From Paramacrobiotus metropolitanus (Eukaryota; Tardigrada; Eutardigrada; Parachela; Macrobiotidae), in NCBI RefSeq assembly GCF_019649055.1, contig NW_026570320.1, positions 1 to 64,000 of the forward strand: DNA of 64,000 nt, given 5' to 3'. How positions within the stretch are numbered: the first letter of the stretch is position 1; every line of letters begins with the position of its first letter. Below are positions 1 to 10,402 of this stretch, one piece after another. Under the pieces are notes generated by a model. The model was not told where the DNA came from. It made no database searches and saw only the letters and a program-made list of their open reading frames with translations. Made by a program: the position numbers and the translations under genes.

Positions 1-536
1 TCGCAGTAGTTATTCAAGACGAATAGTAACAGCGATGATCGGAGTTCAACCCTGACTTGTAAATTTTGTTTCGTAGCGTGTTTATTTAATGGAATTATCG
101 AATTTCGTAGTAGTCGAGTGTTATGAAGTGGCGCTACAGATCTGGACATTGTCATCGGTAGCAGTATAGCCATAGTTCGAAACCCGAGCAAGTTGTAATT
201 TTGTATTTCGAGTGTATTTTTGCAGTAATTATGAATAGAGTGTAGTGTCCGAGTTGTTATGCGTTAAGTGCACATCTTTGTGGAATTATGTTTTGGAAAT
301 CAAGAAGCATTGCAGTAAAATTTAGAATGGTAACAGTAATTTTTCAGTATTAGCGGTGTTGTGGTGTTGTAATTTTATTAAACTGCGTAGTGGCGCAGGG
401 TACATGTTTTACAGATCATAGTAGTTTCTGTCAAATAGTAGGACAAGCAGGTTCGAGTTCAACCCGTGCCAGTAGAATTTTCTTTTATCCAGTTCTGAGC
501 AGATGAATGATTTTTTATTTTAGTAAACTGTAGGAA

Positions 537-869
537 TTGTTTATGAATTATGAAATAAGCAGAAATCAGAGAACTTTTATGACAGAGTATATGGAGAATG
601 GTTGCGGAATATTTACGGATTGTTATAGGCAGTTATACAGTAGCAGTCAGGGCGTAGTAATTTACGGCATTTGTTGTGAAAATCGTAGTAGTGCAGCGGT
701 ATCAGCGGTCGAGCTATGTAGCGCTGTAGTGGTATTTATGCGGATAACCTTTTCATACTTCGTGTTACTCAGTGTATTATTAGCGGCTTTAGCAGTAGCA
801 ATATTGTCAGTAGTTTTACTTCGTACTTTTATTGATTTCGTAAAACACAGAAATTGTACTTTGTATTGA
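537..869 (+). CDS. Small membrane-anchored ORF in the virus-like block
   Basis: About 109 residues from the ATG at 540. The C-terminal third is a strong hydrophobic segment (ITFSYFVLLSVLLAALAVAI and onward) followed by a short basic tail, which suggests a single-pass protein. The N-terminal part has several cysteines. No family was recognised. It belongs to the odd-composition block and is treated as part of that element. A chance reading frame is possible. Confidence 0.3.
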   Translation: MFMNYEISRNQRTFMTEYMENGCGIFTDCYRQLYSSSQGVVIYGICCENRSSAAVSAVELCSAVVVFMRITFSYFVLLSVLLAALAVAILSVVLLRTFIDFVKHRNCTLY

Positions 870-2019
870 ACATTGCGGCAGTATCAGAGTACGCCAGAAA
901 AATAAAATCAAAATAGAACTTTTCACCAGTGTTCATCGCAGTTGAACATTATTCACTCGGTAATTTGTGCAGAATATACAGAATAAAATCGCAAAAGGCG
1001 ATCTGAATAAAATTGAACGTAAATATACAAGACGTAAGAGAAAAGATAAAAGAAATAAAATCAATACAGCAGTTCAGCAGACACGGTAAAAGACTCGTAA
1101 CTTTAGTTCTTCTTGAAACGCTTGGCAGCAGGAGTTTTCAGATGCAGTGATCCATCAGGTTTACGGAGAAAACCATAGTAACCGATTTAGGCATGTCTCC
1201 ACGTGTTTCAGTTCCTGGTGCGTTAGGACGCTCAGCAATTACAGTAGTTGGATCGCGTAGCAGAGATAGTGTCCTCAGCAGTCTCAGTTTTCGGCAGTAG
1301 CGGAATAGGATTTGCGGCCAAGAGTCCACAGAGGCATCGGTCCGTGCATCGCAGCAGCATCGATTTTCATGGCAGTTTGACGCAGAACACTTTGTGCATC
1401 AGTTCCGAGATAGGGAATTCGTACTTCGATAGTAGTTCCTTCGCGAGCACAGCGATCACAGCCACGATTATGCTCTTGAACCAGCATTCCTGTAATGATA
1501 GTAAATCAGTAGGGAAATTTATACAGAAATTGTAGTCGTAAAATTCAGTATTAATAGTCAGAAATTGCGGTTAAATTAGCGGAAATATATAGCAATTAAT
1601 TTTGTAAATATTTAGGCGGAAATGAAAAGTATGCAGATTTGTTTTGGTAATTAGTAGGGAAATACTCGCGGTAAATTATAGGAAATTATGCAATAATTAT
1701 TTATGCGGAAATAAAGAGATACAGTAAGCGGTCAATTATTTTAGCTGTTTTATCAGATTTTTGTATGTGTTTGATCTTACCGACTCCTCGTGCTAATTCG
1801 TCCGACAGTCCTTGAGTTCGTCGATCTGTCATTTCGCGGTATACGATCGCACTCACGAACTTGTCTCCTCCGATAGACGTTAGGCACCCAATTTCAGTAA
1901 GAAGTTTCTTTCCTTGTGGTAGTACTTGATCCAGTTGTGTAAGCAGACAGTGTATGTTGTTTGGATGACGCGTTGAATTTCGAATTTCGTCATTGCGTAT
2001 CCTCCTTCCTCCAGCACAG

Positions 2020-2358
2020 TCAGAATAGCGTTTCGCAGTTGCAGTCGCGTGGTAATTTCCTCGTTGCGATCTCGCTGAATTCGTGACGATACTTCCAGAA
2101 ACAACGTCCTTCTTTCACTCTTTTGCGTAGAAACCCAGAAGTTACGGCAGTCTCGATGTACTTGTCGATGTTCAGCATGGTGAATTCATGATGTGCGTTG
2201 TTCAATGTAGCCTTTAGATATTCAACATCCACGTAAAATCCAGAATTGGTGTGGTGTCCTATGATAGCTCGGACAGCGAACTGAAAAGCCTCATACAGTC
2301 GCATTTTTCGCGTAAAAACTCGTAGTGTCACGATCGAAAATTTGTTCGATACCAACAT
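2020..2358 (-). CDS. Hypothetical protein of the virus-like block, possible winged-helix
   Basis: A 112-residue minus-strand frame from the ATG at 2358. The middle part has the alternation of a small helix-turn-helix or winged-helix domain (KYIETAVTSGFLRKRVKEGR, then FWKY), a pattern also seen in linker-histone-like folds. The likeness is by eye only. Another short frame, 1880-2104, overlaps its 3' part. No family is assigned, and it is treated as a part of the broken element. Confidence 0.3.
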   Translation of the reverse strand: MLVSNKFSIVTLRVFTRKMRLYEAFQFAVRAIIGHHTNSGFYVDVEYLKATLNNAHHEFTMLNIDKYIETAVTSGFLRKRVKEGRCFWKYRHEFSEIATRKLPRDCNCETLF

Positions 2359-2983
2359 GCAGTCCAGCAGGAGCAGTAGATAAGGAAGTAATAGCGTTTA
2401 GCATAGCGGACATTTCAGTAATTATAGGTCACGCTTTAAGAAATATAACGTCTTAGTAATAATTCGGTAGGAAAACGTATGAGGAAACAGAACTGAAAAT
2501 TTTTCGGAAGCGGTGATGACTTTTATAGGCTTATAGCAGGAAATTGTGCAGCGTGTTCAGTGTATGTGTGTATCGCCCTTGTATGGCAGTGTGTCAGTGC
2601 AACCCGTAGTACGTATGTTCTCTCATGTATTGTACGCCTCAGTACTTTAGCGCGTATTTCGGTGCAGATGTACAGTTTTCTTCTCACAATTATGGAATTG
2701 TTAGTTTTTGCGGTCAGATTTTCAGATTATCAGATTTTAAGTAGTAGGATATCTTTTCCTTATTGCACGACTTGCGCCCAATCGTGGTTCAAATATGCGG
2801 AAATAACCTTCAGTTTGTGGAAAGGCAACTTTACAGTAAATTTTCGGTGTAATTAGTAGCGTATGGTTAACCCTCGTGGTAGGGCAGTTTTGTGTACAGT
2901 GTGCTGAGAGCGATGACAGTGCAGATTTTCTGTGGTCTCTAACTTCAAGAGATACTGACAGTGTTGTGATTTCGTCAGAGCAG

Positions 2984-2999
2984 TGAACTCTTTTGTTGT
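2984..2999 (+). promoter_or_regulatory. Repeated 16-base motif, copy 1 (candidate promoter)
   Basis: TGAACTCTTTTGTTGT occurs here, 31 bases before an ATG at about 3030, and identically at 4018-4033. Two perfect 16-base copies 1034 bases apart in the same orientation, each at the edge of a reading-frame block, suggest a shared expression signal of the element. The function is inferred. Confidence 0.35.
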
Positions 3000-3642
3000 G
3001 GTTTTTCGATTTTGATATTTTCGGTAATCATGCCTCCTAAAGCGATTAAGCGTAAGCAGGAGAGAGAGTTCTTCTTCTTCTTCTTCCAGTAATAGCAGTT
3101 CGAGTAGTAGTGTTAACTTTGCTCTGATGAATCGGAAGTGTCTTTCATCTCGGTCTCCAGTATTCCTTCGAATGAGTCAGATGTGACGGAAACTCAGAGA
3201 TTTTGGCAGATGTTGATCCTTACGCAGTTGATTATATCGTGAGAGAACCGGATCCTGAAATTGGTAATCGCAGTGACGTAGCAGATGTTGAGAGTGCAGC
3301 GGCAACTCCAGTGCAGGTCTCGAAATCAGCGGAAATGTTCGATTGTTATCAAGAAGACGGAAACGTTATAAGGTGATCTCTACGACTGATACTGAGAGTT
3401 TTACGACCTTGATGTCTACTCCCAGCGAAACGTCTGATGATGAAGATGAATGTGCGTCGTGTTCAACTGGTCCTTTACCTAACACAGCGGAGAGATTAGC
3501 TGATTTGGCGGACGTGAATGTTGAAGTTGAGTCAGATCGCAGTTCGGAATTTGAAGAGCAACCAATGGTGTATCACGAGAAAACTCCTCCCAAAACGTGA
3601 TGGCAAAGGTAACATAGTCCTTCATCCTGGAACTCGTTTGTT

Positions 3643-4020
3643 TTGAATGGCAAGTTGTACCATGCCGGAAAACTTATCAGTGTGAAGAAGTTTAACCATT
3701 TTGTGCGTAATATGTCCAGAGAACGGAATCGATATCTTAAAACCCAGTATTTATTTGCTCATCCTGATTCGATTGAGAGTCTAAACTTGATTGCGCAGTT
3801 GCATCAGGGAAATGACAGCGTCGTCGACTTTCCTACGCGGATGATGTTCAATGGCGGGTTATTGCATTCGCAGCATGTTGATAAACCTTCCCCAGCAGCA
3901 GTGCGGAAGAGGCAGCGGGAAATCAGTCCTGAAATTGTTGAAATTCCTTCAGTTGTGTTGTCGCGTGAATCTTCTCCTGAAATCCCTGTTCAGTCGCGTA
4001 AGAAGCAGCGAACTTTTTGA
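3643..4020 (+). CDS. Basic hypothetical protein of the virus-like block
   Basis: A 125-residue frame. The first half has mixed aromatic and basic residues (MNGKLYHAGKLISVKKFNHF). The C-terminal end is Ser/Pro/Arg-rich and closes with a nuclear-localisation-like basic run (SRKKQRTF). A Ser- and acid-rich frame lies just upstream (3343-3600). No family was recognised. It is part of the broken element. Confidence 0.35.
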   Translation: MNGKLYHAGKLISVKKFNHFVRNMSRERNRYLKTQYLFAHPDSIESLNLIAQLHQGNDSVVDFPTRMMFNGGLLHSQHVDKPSPAAVRKRQREISPEIVEIPSVVLSRESSPEIPVQSRKKQRTF

Positions 4021-4033
4021 ACTCTTTTGTTGT
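4018..4033 (+). promoter_or_regulatory. Repeated 16-base motif, copy 2 (candidate promoter)
   Basis: Second perfect copy of TGAACTCTTTTGTTGT. It starts on the stop codon of the 3643-4020 frame and precedes the Asn/Gln-rich block that begins about 400 bases downstream. See copy 1 at 2984-2999. Confidence 0.35.
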
Positions 4034-4683
4034 CGGTCGTATTTGTGTGTTTTTACTTGGAATGGTGTGTAGTATTACGGTAACTACGCGGAAATTGTCT
4101 TTGTTATTTGCAGTCGTCGTACAGGAACGGTAGTATTTTTGTGTCAGTGCTTTTCGCGGTATTTACTCTGGTCGGATCGGTGTACTATGACGTATTTCAC
4201 TTTTATTCGTTGATCAGTGTAATCTGTGTGATGCAAGTACGAATTGCGGATGTGCGGTTGTTCAGTCATTAAAACTTGTGAGCGCGTCAGCTAATGCGGT
4301 TGGAGTTTCGCAGTCAGAATTCAGTGTGTGGTTTGAGAACTTTGTATTCGCTTTTCATTTTATTTGGAGATTTTATTGCGACCTTTTACTTTTATTTCCT
4401 GGTCATTTTTTGCTTAGTTATGGATCTTAACGCAGCTTTCAATTATATGGTTGATGCTTTGTGTAGTAACGGTCAGTATGGTAATCGCGGAAATTATCGT
4501 GGTCGGCAATAATCGGCGTATGAATTACTATCGTCCTTATTCTCGTGGAAGAGGTTATAACGGATATCAGAATAATGCTCAGCAGTGGCAGCGAAATCCT
4601 CAGTATCCTTTGGCAAATAATGGCGGAAACGGTGTTAACGGTGTTCAGGTTGTACCGGAGAATGTACCTATTGTTGAGCGGTT

Positions 4684-5085
4684 ATGCCTGTTGTGAATAA
4701 TCCTGGTTGGCAAGCTCAGAACGCGGAAGTTGTCCAGCAGAACATGGCGGCTTTACAGTTGAATCAGCCTGTGGCGAATGAGGAAATGGACATTAACGAA
4801 GAGAACATTGTTCCTCAGCAGCAAGGTCAGAATGTCGGTGTCGCTAATGCTAACGGTGTTGTTGTTGTGAACGATCAGAATCCTGTGGCGGTTGGCAATG
4901 TGGTGAATCCTGAAGTTGTAGCTCAAGCGGTGAACAATGTTCAGAATGCGATGAATGGCGGAAATGTTGCGGCAGAACCTTCTCAGAATGCTGTGGTGAA
5001 TGAACCTTCAATTGTGGTTCCTGGTATTGCGTATGTTCCTATGAATGGTGACGGAAGACCTCAATATCCTTCAATCAATCCCTGA
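4684..5085 (+). CDS. Asn/Gln/Val-rich low-complexity protein of the virus-like block
   Basis: A 133-residue frame dominated by Asn, Gln, Val, Ala and Pro, with imperfect repeats of the type VVNDQNPVAVGNVVNPEVV. The neighbouring frames at 4422-4512 and 4451-4696 are Gly/Tyr/Arg/Asn-rich, and 5045-5311 is charged, so the whole 4.4-5.3 kb stretch is low-complexity coding-like sequence. Such proteins are often structural or prion-like, but no family can be named. It is part of the broken element. Confidence 0.35.
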   Translation: MPVVNNPGWQAQNAEVVQQNMAALQLNQPVANEEMDINEENIVPQQQGQNVGVANANGVVVVNDQNPVAVGNVVNPEVVAQAVNNVQNAMNGGNVAAEPSQNAVVNEPSIVVPGIAYVPMNGDGRPQYPSINP

Positions 5086-5599
5086 TATTTTTCAGCGTAA
5101 CGCAGATGAAGAACGTCGTAAACAGTCAGCAGAGCGAGCTCGTATGGCGGATGCTAAACGTAATGATTTGTCCGGTTTGCAGTCTCGTTCCTCATATCCT
5201 GATGTGCAGCGCAGTCGTCTTCGTGTCCAGTCATCTGATAACCTTGTCGCCCCTGATCCTAGAGCTCATCGTCGTAATAATTCTGTGGATAATTTTGCAG
5301 TCAGCCTGTAAACCTCAGTGATGTCATGGTTTGTAACCTTGTGCGTTGGCATTTTTGTCATGATTTTGCGGTGTATTGTCAATTTTTTTCGCGTTTATAT
5401 GTTCTCAATTTTGCTGTATATACGTTAGCGGAAGACAAGTTTAAGTTCTCACTTCGGTCGTGTGTTGAATAAACGTTCGGTGTATGGATGAAGTATGGAA
5501 ACATGGAAGAAAGCGGAAGTAACTGGAGCAGTAATTTTGGAGTTATAGGACATTTTCCATCGTATTTTAGCTGTGCAGTATGATTCGATATCTTTTGAA

Positions 5600-6850
5600 T
5601 ACGATAACACCCTGGATCTCATGGACGTTCCTGCTCTCCGCCTTTCCACTTCCTTGGACTTCCGGATTGCCAGTTACGCTCCAGGATCCGATGACCTATA
5701 ACACTCAAACTCACTAACAACTTACCGGACCGAGCGATGTCACTTACTTTTGATGGCACCGGATAGTCGGGATGGAATTTGGCGATAGTGCTAGATGTTG
5801 CACGCACTATGCGGATGGAGCAGATGTTGTTTTTTCCTATGTCCCTATGTTCCTTCCTCTTCGTTCCACGTCGTTCCGCAGAGCTTCACTTTGGTTCCAC
5901 TACGATCCAGAGAAATCTCGTTTTGCGGGGTGACGTGTACTGGCGTCCCTTAGTACACATCGGTACTACTTTACTACTTCTACCCACAACTAAGGCTTAG
6001 GCTTTACTACATCTTCTACGCGAGTCATGACCGCGACTCTGAGTGTCACTTTGACCGCGACTTTCCATTTCGACGTGACCGCGCTTCGATGACGTAGCTC
6101 AACCTATTGTTCTAGTGTATTAGTTGACCTGATGTTCTCATTAGTCCACGTGTAGTGATGCAGCCGTGTGATTAGTCCACGTGTCCTCAGATGTCTCTTA
6201 TTGGTTAGGTTCTAAATCCCTATTGTTCTCAGACCCGTACCTGCGCGTACGAAGAGCCAGCACCTGCGAGTGCCCAGGGCTATATAAGGCGCTGTCGCCC
6301 ACAGAAATGTCAAGAGTTGTAATCCCAACAAAGTAGAGTCTTGTTACTCGATCTGATTAACTTCAGGCTTTTGCTCTGGTCTTCTTTCCAAAGTGAGGAT
6401 CCTGTTCAAACTGACCTCTGGGTGACCTTTCACCTATTGTCAGGTCATTCCTCTACTTCGTCGACGTGCATTATCATCTTCGGATAGTCTCGTGACGTAA
6501 CAGGCTACCCACTTGATCCCACTTGTTTGCCTTGACCTTTCGGTCCTCTCGATCCTCATGCCCTGGTAGCGCCAGGTTGATGGATTGTCACACGCTTCGG
6601 CTACCATCTAGCGTCGGACAGGTAACGTATAACTTCACGCATCCTTGTGTTTCCTTTCGTGTCTTCTCTTTCAGCAGGCTTTCGAGTTCCGGATCTTCTT
6701 CCTCCTTGCATATCATCTCATACTTGTACATCAACATCCTTGAACTTTCGCTCCATGAAATACATAAGAAGTTGAGATTAAGAGTCGCTCTATTCCTCCG
6801 ACTGGTCGTGGTCTGGGAAGTGGTATAGGAAGATCTGACAACGTCTTTCA
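5600..6850 (+). mobile_element. Possible solo LTR or foreign promoter region
   Basis: There is no gene here. The stretch has an LTR-like layout: a TATA box (CTATATAAGG at 6280-6289), repeated upstream blocks (ATTAGTCCACGTGT at about 6145 and 6172, and several GACCGCGACT copies at 6025-6085), and a TGG-led sequence near 6564 that resembles a tRNA primer-binding site. Only one copy is visible, and no target duplication or paired LTR was found. It may be a solo LTR, part of the preceding element, or simply a strong promoter. Confidence 0.25.
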
Positions 6851-7290
6851 ATTATATTGCACGACAGCGTACTTACAATTTCACTACGAAGTACGAACTA
6901 CGAAGGATATTGCGCACTGTTCCCACCTGACATCTCCCTGCACGATTTTTTATTATTTCTAACAATCCATTATTATATGTGATCAACTGTGCTATGTTTT
7001 GTCTTGGTCAAACGTTTGTACAGTGTTAGAGCAGTTATTTTCACCAATCTGCAGCTACAGACAGAACTAAAAGTACTGTACCGTAGATTCCACATGGTAA
7101 AAAAATGAATAGTCACTTTAAACCACAGTAACGCTGCCGGTGCAATACCACACCTTAAATAATCTTAAATTAAAGCAAGCACATAAAATTATTACTGCAC
7201 AATGTACATAAGATTTCAGTACGTACATAAGATAAGATGTACATGTACATAAGATAATGTACATAAGATAAGATTTCAGTATGCATAAAG
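6851..7290. repeat. Intergenic stretch with GTACATAAGATAA-type short repeats
   Basis: No gene is seen. At about 7195-7280 the words GTACATAAGATAAGAT and GATTTCAGTA recur in imperfect tandem, forming a small satellite-like tract next to the 3' end of SLU7. The rest is unremarkable AT-rich sequence. Confidence 0.6.
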
Positions 7291-9397
7291 TGCTTGTTTC
7301 AGATGCATCAGTTTTCTTAACAAAACTAGCCATTGATCATCCGCCCGATTTCTCGCATTTTATAGGCTTCAATCTCTTCATCCGTCAGCTTTTAATAACA
7401 GTGTACATGCTATTGTACGGTCGTTTCCGTTCATCCATTGCCATCAATCGTTTCCTTTTCTTCCTCTTCTTGAGCTTTCATGGCGGCTTTAATCTTCTTT
7501 TTTGAGTGTTTTCCTCATCCTCACTGGAAGAACTTTCTTCCGACGAAGGAGATGAGGAGGAAGACGACGATGACGAAGAGGAGGAACTGGAAGTGCTAAG
7601 TTTTCTTTTCCGCTGTTGTTCTTCCGTACCCACAGGATTACTCAGGACTTCCGGTACAGCTAGCGGAGTATCCCCAGACTCTTTATCTTTTTTAGCCAAT
7701 ATTCCTGCCATTCCGTACAGTATGACATCTTGACGAAACTATGACAACATTTGTATCCCCAACCCTGTTCTCCCAGTATGATCCCCAGACCGACGTATGG
7801 TTATTGTTATAAACATCCTCTTCGTAGCGCGACCGTACGACAACGGTATCCATACCCTTAAGAACCTCGCCCCGTCGCGAATACTGCACAAACGTCTCGG
7901 TCTGGGCCAAGAGCATTTTTTCGGTGGCGCTTCAAATGCTCCGCCGCCGTACTTATCCAGTACACTACGCTCAATGGTCTTTTTAAACTCATTCCGTTTT
8001 TCTTCGTACTGCTTTCCCAGCAGTTCCGCCTTCGTGGGATCGGCCTGGAGGTTGAGACTAATGCCCTTCTCCGAAGCTTCCCATGCAAATAACTGGGATT
8101 GTGCCACTTTATTCGTTTCGCCGGAATATCGTACAACATTCTCGCCAGCAAATGTGACATTGCTAGCTTTGACTGGCTGATCGGCTAGCGGATTTTCTCG
8201 CATGCTGCGGGTCTTGGGATCGTAGTATGCTGAATTGGGGTCCAAATTCAGGAGGTATTTGGCCGTGTCTTCACGGATACGCAGGTTGCGGACGGTGATG
8301 CGCTGTTTTGAATCCACTTTTGTGCCAGGCATTTCCATGTCGTCCGCATACTTGTCTTCATCCTCTACCTGATCTCCGTCCGGTTTAACTTCCGCTACTT
8401 CTGCATCTTCTTCGGCGGTTCGTTCGCGGAACTCTGCGTTGTCCGCCTGCTGCACTTTGTCCGCTTTCAACAAGCGTTTGACTTGTTCTAATTTAGAATA
8501 TTCTTCTACCACGGCTTTGTACTCGTTGGGATCGTAGCCGTTCCACCGATCGCGTTTGCCTACAGAAAGATATTTCGTTACCATATCCGTTCTTAACTTC
8601 ACCTGAACAGTGTTTACTTTTAGGTATGTCTGATTGGCAGCTTCCAGAAAATGTTAGCTTGTGTAAATCATGTTTGGTAAATCATTAGTCGTCGAAACCA
8701 GGAAACTTTAGCTCCTATGCAGCTTTTGTAAAGTCAGGTTTTGTAAATTTCTGTTTTATAAATTCGCATTTGTCGCTATCAAACAAACTAGTTATTACAA
8801 ATTAATCGCACAAATTTTATTTTAACATATCGACGAATTTAACATAAGCAAAAGTTATCCGAAAGCACGAATTGTCGCACAACGAACACTATCGTGCAGC
8901 GTGGTTTCTGGTCCGATTGGGCTTACCTTCAAAATCCAGTCCAATTGCAGTATTGACATGCTCATCAGGGGCGATATCCGTCCCAGTATATTTTGCTCCA
9001 ATTTTTCTCGGCCGTTCCAAGCAGTCCTTCTTCTGATGTGTCATCGCACCACATTCTCGCAAGCGCCTTTTCTGAATTTGGTGGCAGTGTTGCCCTCACA
9101 CCTTTCTTGTACCATTCCGTTATGGGGCAGCAACTTTCACCTTTTCGTCCGGAATACGCTGATGCTTGAGTGTGGGCCCGACGGATCCCAGATACCAAGG
9201 GGAAGATGCGATATAATGAGGAATGGGGATTAATATCGTCCTTCTTCGTCCTGTTCAGCAGGAACCGTGCCAGCTTTTGCTTTTTCTAGTTCCTTGTTGC
9301 TTTTCTTTTGGTAGTCATCTCTGCTGGCCTTCTTCAGTTCTCCACCGTCCTGCTTTGATCGAATTACCGCAGATACGGGTAGGCTTGGCTGAGCCAT
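7290..9397 (-). CDS. SLU7: Pre-mRNA-splicing factor SLU7 (frame broken in this sequence)
   Basis: SLU7 is a second-step splicing factor that helps 3' splice-site choice in the spliceosome. Two exons are visible: 9397-8937 and 8559 to about 7290, with a GT-AG intron (GTAAGCCC to TTTCTGTAG). The match is strong: the CCHC zinc knuckle region (about 9040-9100), then [62 protein letters not shown] and VWGSYW. A Ser-rich stretch and the [10 protein letters not shown]-terminal signature follow. Start chosen at ATG 9397 (MAQPSLPV). At least eight apparent single-base gaps interrupt the frame, for example in the A-run near 7920 and at the zinc knuckle, and all read as missing bases. The otherwise excellent conservation and the kept intron argue for assembly error over a processed pseudogene. 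The exact stop near 7290-7330 is uncertain. Confidence 0.9.
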
Positions 9398-10402
9398 TTC
9401 GCGTAAAACGAACTAACGAAAATAAAACAATCACCAAATGAAATTAAACACGCAAAATTAATTCGCAACACTTCTCAGTTTTAACTTTTGGTAAGTTTTG
9501 TTTTGATATTCGACGCATCCGTGCTCAGGCGTGCTGTTGCTGGATAACAAGTAATCGCCGTTCAGTGCGGTTGGAAACAGAAGTACTTACAGACGTTACA
9601 GCAACGTTTATGGAGCCAGACGTGACCCAAGTTCCCAACTACGCGGAAACATCTTTCGGTATCAAGTCTGGCATGGGAAGTGGCAGTAATCTTTCTATCC
9701 GGTTATGGAAACATTTCAGGATGCAATTATTACGCAGTGCCTACTAGTGACTGTTGTGGAAGCGCATAAAAGGCCCTTGGCTTGCTTCTGATACTGACGC
9801 GCTCAAAAAGCTATGCGAAGCGGATTGTGAATTTAAGAGCAGGAACTAGGAAGACAGCGTTTAAGCCCTTAATAAACAGCTGATTTGCACATTTAGCGCT
9901 AGTTATTTCCATAGATTCTAGGAATATATGGTAAGTAACAGATGAGGGAAACAATATCAAGAAACACAAAATGTTAATGTAGGTGTCCTTTAAATAACAG
10001 CACACAGATAAATATTCAGAAAATGTTCAAGCTAATTTTGCAGGCAGCACACGTGATAGATTTTTCAGCCTTTTCAAAGCTTAACAAAACAACAATAAGG
10101 TGCAGATGTGTAGTTGAGAGTATTGCTTTTATTCGGCAATAGAAACTGTTCATTGAAGAACACAGCAAGAAGTACCACATCGATAACAACTTTAGCGATT
10201 GGTCAACCGAGTCATTCCGGCTGCCGACCGGACTGGATAACTACGTACGCACGTTCCAATGTGAAACAGGTCGTCAACTTAAATCACAATGAAGCTCAAC
10301 TAAACTCACAACTGCGAAACGATAAAAAATGAAACAAAATTAACCAAAAAAATCACAACTTTTTGGAGCAAAATTGCAACTAACAGTACTAAAACAACAG
10401 CT
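9398..10402. other. Intergenic, no gene seen
   Basis: This is the space between the SLU7 start and the 3' end of the proteinase gene. Short open frames exist, but none has recognisable protein character. It probably holds the SLU7 promoter and the proteinase 3' UTR. Confidence 0.5.

Larger units (their letters stand above)
1..5430. mobile_element. Broken virus-like element, family unassigned
   Basis: This block differs from the rest of the window. Both strands carry short closely packed reading frames, the text is rich in CAGTAGT and GCGGAAAT words, and no host-type introns are evident. Visible parts are a small frame with a C-terminal membrane segment (537-869), minus-strand frames at 1284-1487, 1880-2104 and 2020-2358, a Ser- and acid-rich then basic region (about 3030-4020), and an Asn/Gln/Val-rich region (about 4420-5310). 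The packed gene style fits a DNA-virus-like or Polinton-like insertion, but I recognise no polymerase, integrase, packaging ATPase or capsid gene, so the family is open. It looks broken, with at least several interruptions, some of which could be assembly error. The still distinct composition hints at modest age. The left end lies outside the window and no terminal repeat was found. Confidence 0.4.

Noticed and set aside
7478-7711. Ser/Glu-rich minus ORF as a separate gene
   Set aside because: It continues the SLU7 reading after an apparent one-base gap and matches the Ser/Asp-rich region of that family.
7797-8180. Plus-strand ORF antisense to SLU7
   Set aside because: It is a shadow of the SLU7 coding sequence. 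No family likeness on this strand.
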